DNA from: Chrysopogon serrulatus | Taxonomy: Eukaryota; Streptophyta; Magnoliopsida; Poales; Poaceae | DNA length: 64,000 bases | Assembly: GCA_015844335.1 (NCBI GenBank) | Contig: JADLZL010003569.1 | Coordinates: 186,001 to 250,000, forward strand | Direction of reading: 5' to 3' | In this document: positions 60,023 through 64,000 of the stretch, one piece after another | Layout: the number at the start of each line of letters is the position of its first letter | How positions within the stretch are numbered: the stretch's first letter is position 1 | Notes under the pieces: model-generated | Database searches by the model: none | What the model was told of the DNA's origin: nothing | The model's input: the letters and a program-made list of their open reading frames with translations, nothing else | Program-made: the position numbers and the translations under genes

Positions 60023-61356
60023 TTATTCCTCGTCGAGATAGGTGGAGGACCGGTGATGTCCGGTTTTGCTTGAGCTCCACTGGTACAGTACGTTCCCGAA
60101 AACGTCGTAAAAGATGAAATGAGCCTTGTCTTGGTTCAGCTGGAGGGACATGAACCCTTGCCCATCGTAGAAGAACTGGAGCTTGTCCTTGTTTGGATGG
60201 AAGACTCCTCTCCATGCCTTCGAACCGCCTCCGCTCGTGAAATACTGGAGTGGACTGAAACAGCAGAAGCAATTGCACAAAAGGTTTAGCAACATGGGAA
60301 CTGAACTACCTGTATTCTGAAAGTTACTTGAGTTTGTCTCTATGTCGTATGGTAGCGTGGCTGTACCTGTCTCTGCTGCTAATGTGTTCCAGGCAGTGAT
60401 CGTGCCCGTTGATGTAGAAGTCAACGCCATTGTGCTGAATGGTGTGAAAATTTTCACAAAAACATAAACACTGGGGGTTATTATGGACCTTTCTCAAAGT
60501 TGAGACCAACATGAAGTAACTTCTGAAATGTAACCTTGAGGACTGGAAGTAGTAGTTTCAGAAGCTCCTCGGTGTCTCCATGCTCACTGACACTCCTCAT
60601 GGTGTGATGCCCAACAACAATCTTCCACCTTGCAGTTGATTTCTTCATAGCCACATCCAGATCCTGCATTGCAGAACAAAAAAAAAAAAGTTTTAGAAAA
60701 CGAGTTTGCTTTCATATGTAGCTTTTCGAGCACAGAGCACTGATATGATTGTGATCCGAGTGCGCACCTTGAGCAAATTGGCTATGTATTTGTATTTGTC
60801 TCCAGTCATAGTGATGCATGCCCGGGTGAGTCCAATAGCGCAGTTGGAATGAAGTGGAATCGACAAAGAAAAAAGTCCACAAGTTCTGGCAAGATTAGGA
60901 ATGATGCCACACATTTCAGTCTTGATTGCCTTGTTACAGTTTTATTAGGAGATTAACAATCCTCTCCAGGTTCAAATGAATTACGTTTTCTGTACCTGCG
61001 TTAACGATGAACGATCTCATGCAAATGAATCGCTTATCGATCTTTCTCAAATCCGGGCTCAGCTGTGCGAGTGCATTGCCCCAGTAATCATGATTTCCTA
61101 GAACTGAAAAGGATAATGCAGCCTTAGTTAGTCAGTTCACATGCGAAATGGTAATAACCAAGGAAAATTGTGCAAAAACATGGAGGATTAATTAATTACC
61201 TAAGTACCATGGCTTCTGTAAGCTTTTAGCTGTGTATATATTTGTGAATGATTCTTTAAATGCCGGGTCATGCACGCTCTTCAGGCCGTTATCGTAGAAG
61301 TTATCCCCGGTGGATATAACGAAGTCGATGCCAAGCTTCTCCCCGACCCTTCCCAT
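60023..61356 (-). pseudogene. decayed purple acid phosphatase, cluster copy 3
   Basis: Exons 2-7 are present on the minus strand: 61200-61356, 60996-61103, 60768-60885, 60535-60663, 60367-60434 and 60023-60254. They keep STGDNFYDNG, LGNHDYWGN, VVGHHTMRS and YINGHDHCLEH. Exon 4 is 118 bases instead of 128: one T too many in the run near 60870-60875 throws DFFFVD out of frame, and about 11 bases are missing between the HYDW and KYIANLLK codons. Exon 1, with signal peptide and GDWG, is absent from the 2.6 kb upstream, where a MULE and a LINE remnant lie instead. The other exons and splice sites look fresh, so the loss is recent. An exon 1 beyond the window edge cannot be excluded but would need a very long intron. 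Confidence 0.88.
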
Positions 61357-61540
61357 CTACGTAAAAAAGATTGGTTGCAAATTTCTCCAGTCAGAAGCCA
61401 TTGGTGTTATGAATGAACTTGGTAAAAGAGCGAATATCAAAATATCAATCTTTTTTCTATGCAAAAGATAATATTTGGGCGCGATATTAAAATGATATGA
61501 AAATACTCATCGCGAATAGCATCCTCATGATACTTGCAGT

Positions 61541-62777
61541 TTAAAATTTGGCGAAATAGCCAATTTGGTCCCTCAACTATCGTGTAAGCTCAATTTGGCC
61601 CTCGAACTATCAAAACGTCCACTTTGTCCTTTGATCTTTTGATTTCAGCTCAATCTCGTCCATTCACCACGATTGCTCACCACGTGGATAGAGGGCATGC
61701 AAAAAAAGTCAAATTTGCCCCTCTCTATTTTCTTTACCTCGTGGCCCCTCACAGTGTTTGCCTTATTTTCGTTTCTCTCAGTCCCCATCCTATCGATCTC
61801 TGTCCCCATCCACTCGTGGAGGCCAGGGCAGCCGTGGAGGCGCAGCTATGGGGCGAGCCCTGGAGGCGTGCCGGTAAGCCTGGATAACGAGCTGGCTCGG
61901 CTCGGTCCAGCTCGTTAGGATAACGAGCTCGAGCTGGCTCGTTATGACTAACGAGCTAAAAAAGCGGCTTTCGGCTCGGCTCGCTAAAAAGCTCGAGCCA
62001 GCTCGTTTGGCTCGTGAGCCGGACACAAAAAAATATAAAATAATGAATACCTTGTATTTTAAATTGCAAAGTATAACATTAGCAGGCTAACAGCATATTG
62101 CATATGTTTCCACGACAGCATATTCATAATTCATCCAAGCAAATTGCAAAATAAGGCATTATAGCTAGATTAGAACGGCTACATAAACAGCTCGTTAGGC
62201 TTACGACCAGCTCGTTAGGCTCATTATTGCAAAGAAACCTTTGTTACAGCTCTTCGTTAGGCTCATTATCGCGAAGAATACCGTTTAGCGTTTAGCTCGT
62301 TAGGCTCATTATTGCGAAGAATACCTTTGTTCAATGCACAGCTCGTTAGGCTTCAGCGAGCAGCTCGCGAGCTAGCTCGACTCGGCTCATTATACTAACG
62401 AGCTAAATCCTAGGCTCGGCTCGGCTCGTTAGGATAACGAGTTGAGTCGAGTCGAGTCGAGCTGGCCGCGAGCCGAGCGAGCTAACGAGCTTCGAGTTTT
62501 TCATCCAGGATTACGCGCCGGTGGGGCGGCCGTGGAGCCGCGTTCATGAACGGAGAAAAACGCCGTGAGCGGCCAATAAGAAAAGAAATTAAGGAGGGGC
62601 AGAATCGTCTTTTTGTGTGTTCATCTGTCCACGTGTCCAGCAAAATAGGCAAATGGATGACATTGAGTCGAAAATCATAAGATTAGGGACCAAAGTGACC
62701 GTTTTGATAGTTCAGATGCCAATTTGAGCCTTCGGCGATAGTCGAGGGGCCAAAATGGCTATTTCGCCTTAAAATTT
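61541..62777. mobile_element. nonautonomous Mutator-like element (MULE) with 9-base target duplication
   Basis: The element is 61550-62768. TTAAAATTT stands directly outside both ends (61541-61549 and 62769-62777), a perfect 9-base duplication as made by Mutator transposases. The ends are long inverted repeats of about 115 bases: GGCGAAATAGCCAATTTGG on the left against the complement of CAAAATGGCTATTTCGCC on the right, with further matching around CTATC and ACTATCAAAACG. There is no transposase. GC-rich sequence at 61800-61875 and 62515-62560 could be captured host DNA, split by an inner repeat. The insertion is in what should be intron 1 or the 5' flank of phosphatase copy 3. Confidence 0.92.
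61876..62513. repeat. inner palindromic repeat nested in the MULE (GCTCGTTAGG family)
   Basis: Flanked by inverted CCTGGAT (about 61879) and ATCCAGG (about 62505). Inside, GCTCGTTAGG or its complement recurs many times (near 61910, 62192, 62211, 62299, 62341, 62419), often followed by ATAACGAGC to make small palindromes. It looks like a separate nonautonomous element inserted into the MULE; I do not know its superfamily. Confidence 0.6.
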
Positions 62778-63194
62778 TGATAAATGTATGCACCATGATA
62801 AAAAAAAAAGTTAGTGTGAAACTTATTTGTCACTAAATCGTGGCGATGTCCAAAATTTGTGTTTCCCTGATACTGGAGATGGTATTACTGTTTAGTGCAT
62901 AACTCACTAGTTTATCAAAGTAATACTACCGGGACATTATACTCATACTTTCACTGAACGAGTCCGATCGACTAGTTTGGCGGTGGACGGAGGATGGGGT
63001 GGACAGAACACGCTCGGCCTATATAGGCGCTCGACCTATAGGGCATTACACTCGATACCACATGCAATTCTTGGTTGTGACAGGCTTTAGGACACTTGGG
63101 CACCATTGCGTGTCAAGATATTCCTCTAACTTGCTCTATGATAACATAACTAGACTGCTGATAGGAGATGACGAAACGGCCTAGACGTCTTAGA

Positions 63195-63664
63195 ACATTG
63201 CTACCTTAGTGACCAGGAGCCAAGAACAATTTACCATATCATGGCAGGAGCCAAAAACAATTGACCACATTATGGCATCCTGCTCCTTCTCCCGACAGGT
63301 ATGATGGAGCATCCTAGCCGTACTAGGAGCCAATACTTCCTAGATTAGGACTCCCTCTTCGCACTGGTGGCATGGGAATTGTAGAAAGAGCGAAAATGCG
63401 AGATGCTTCCGTAATGCCGCCTCCTTAGTGCTCGAGGCGTTGTCGCTCATTGAGCACATCGCCAACCAATGGGTTGATGCTGAAGCGTGCAATTTAGGTT
63501 GTCTAGTACGCGAGTAATCAGACAAGAAAACACTAGCCAGGGAGGATATGCTTTAATGTACTCTTACTTGTCCTCCTTAGCGTGCTTGTTGGCGCGTGGT
63601 GTAAAATTCTCACTTACTTAAGTACAAAGAAACACAAATATTGTATGTATTTGAGAAAAAAAAA
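63195..63664 (+). mobile_element. LINE 3'-end remnant
   Basis: Translation gives the reverse-transcriptase zinc-binding relic ETIDHIMASCSFSRQV, then a stop, WSILAVLGA, and later LVAWEL, KERK and LIEHIANQWVDAEACNLGC in drifting frames, the usual 3' part of a plant LINE open frame. The non-coding tail ends in nine A residues at 63656-63664. Upstream sequence from 62778 may be older parts of it but cannot be read. It has several stops and frame changes. Confidence 0.75.
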
Positions 63665-63666
63665 TT

Positions 63667-64000
63667 ACTCCCTATTTCCAAAAAAAAAAAAAACATATCA
63701 TTCTGGTTAACATAAGTCAACCTATCCTAAGTATCATTAAATTAGTCATGAAAAGCAATGTATTTTCATAGTATATGTCACATTAGTCCTAAGCCAAACA
63801 TTTGTACCTTTGACTATCAATTTCAAAAGAATTATATAGATCCTAAGATATATGTTTTAAAATTCACCATGAGAAATACCTTTACAACATATAATTCATA
63901 TATGCTGTGAAATTATAAGAATTTTTTTAAATGATGGTTAAATAACGTAATGTTTGACTTTGAACAAATCTAATGTAACATCTAAGAAAGATCTAAAGGA
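63667..64000. mobile_element. left end of a Stowaway-like MITE, cut by the window edge
   Basis: Starts CTCCCTATTTCCAAAAAA directly after the LINE tail and runs as AT-rich sequence typical of Stowaway/Mariner MITEs. The right end is outside the window. Confidence 0.5.

Noticed and set aside
1..64000. CRISPR arrays, bacterial operons, tRNA or rRNA genes
   Set aside because: No regularly spaced repeats of that type and no tRNA- or rRNA-like sequence was recognised; the window is plant nuclear DNA. A tRNA scan was not possible here.

Overview
The window is nuclear DNA from a flowering plant, almost certainly a grass. Genes are split by short GT-AG introns, first exons are very GC-rich while intergenic DNA is AT-rich, introns and spacers carry Stowaway-like MITEs, and several proteins (a GBF1-type bZIP, an OBERON-type PHD protein, an ALKBH10B-type protein) look like their rice and maize relatives. 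A panicoid grass is likely, but the species cannot be fixed from sequence alone.

Layout. 1-1054 is the 3' end of a broken LINE. On the minus strand follow 60S ribosomal protein L7 (1313-3739) and a protein resembling the RNA polymerase I factor subunit TAF1C (4521-7134). An AT-rich spacer leads to a long split leader and the 12-exon bZIP gene (plus, 13228-18058). A single-C2H2 zinc-finger repressor (plus, 22695-23381) and a two-exon OBERON3-like PHD protein (minus, 24747-27854) come next. About 8 kb of spacer with MITEs precedes a group III-like xyloglucan endotransglucosylase/hydrolase (plus, 35881-38623). This converges on an ALKBH10B-like RNA demethylase (minus, 39653-44410). A second 2-oxoglutarate oxygenase of the prolyl-hydroxylase type (plus, 47885-51336) converges on a head-to-tail cluster of three small purple acid phosphatase genes (minus): two complete copies (52412-54454 and 55916-58390) and one decayed copy (60023-61356). 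A MULE with 9-bp target duplications lies just upstream of the decayed copy, and another LINE remnant plus the start of a MITE close the window.

The genes are ordinary housekeeping or accessory plant genes and do not form one pathway, apart from the phosphatase cluster and the neighbouring RPL7/Pol I-factor pair, which share a ribosome-biogenesis theme.

The most informative observation is quality-related. When exons are joined by hand, five genes (bZIP, XTH, ALKBH10B, 2OG oxygenase, second phosphatase) are exactly in frame. Five others carry single-base indels: RPL7 +1, TAF1C-like +1, OBERON3-like -1, and compensating +1/-1 pairs in the zinc-finger gene and the first phosphatase. Most lie in GC-rich or homopolymer stretches, which points to base-calling errors rather than gene death, though this cannot be settled here. 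I found no CRISPR array, no convincing RNA gene and no clearly novel multi-gene system.
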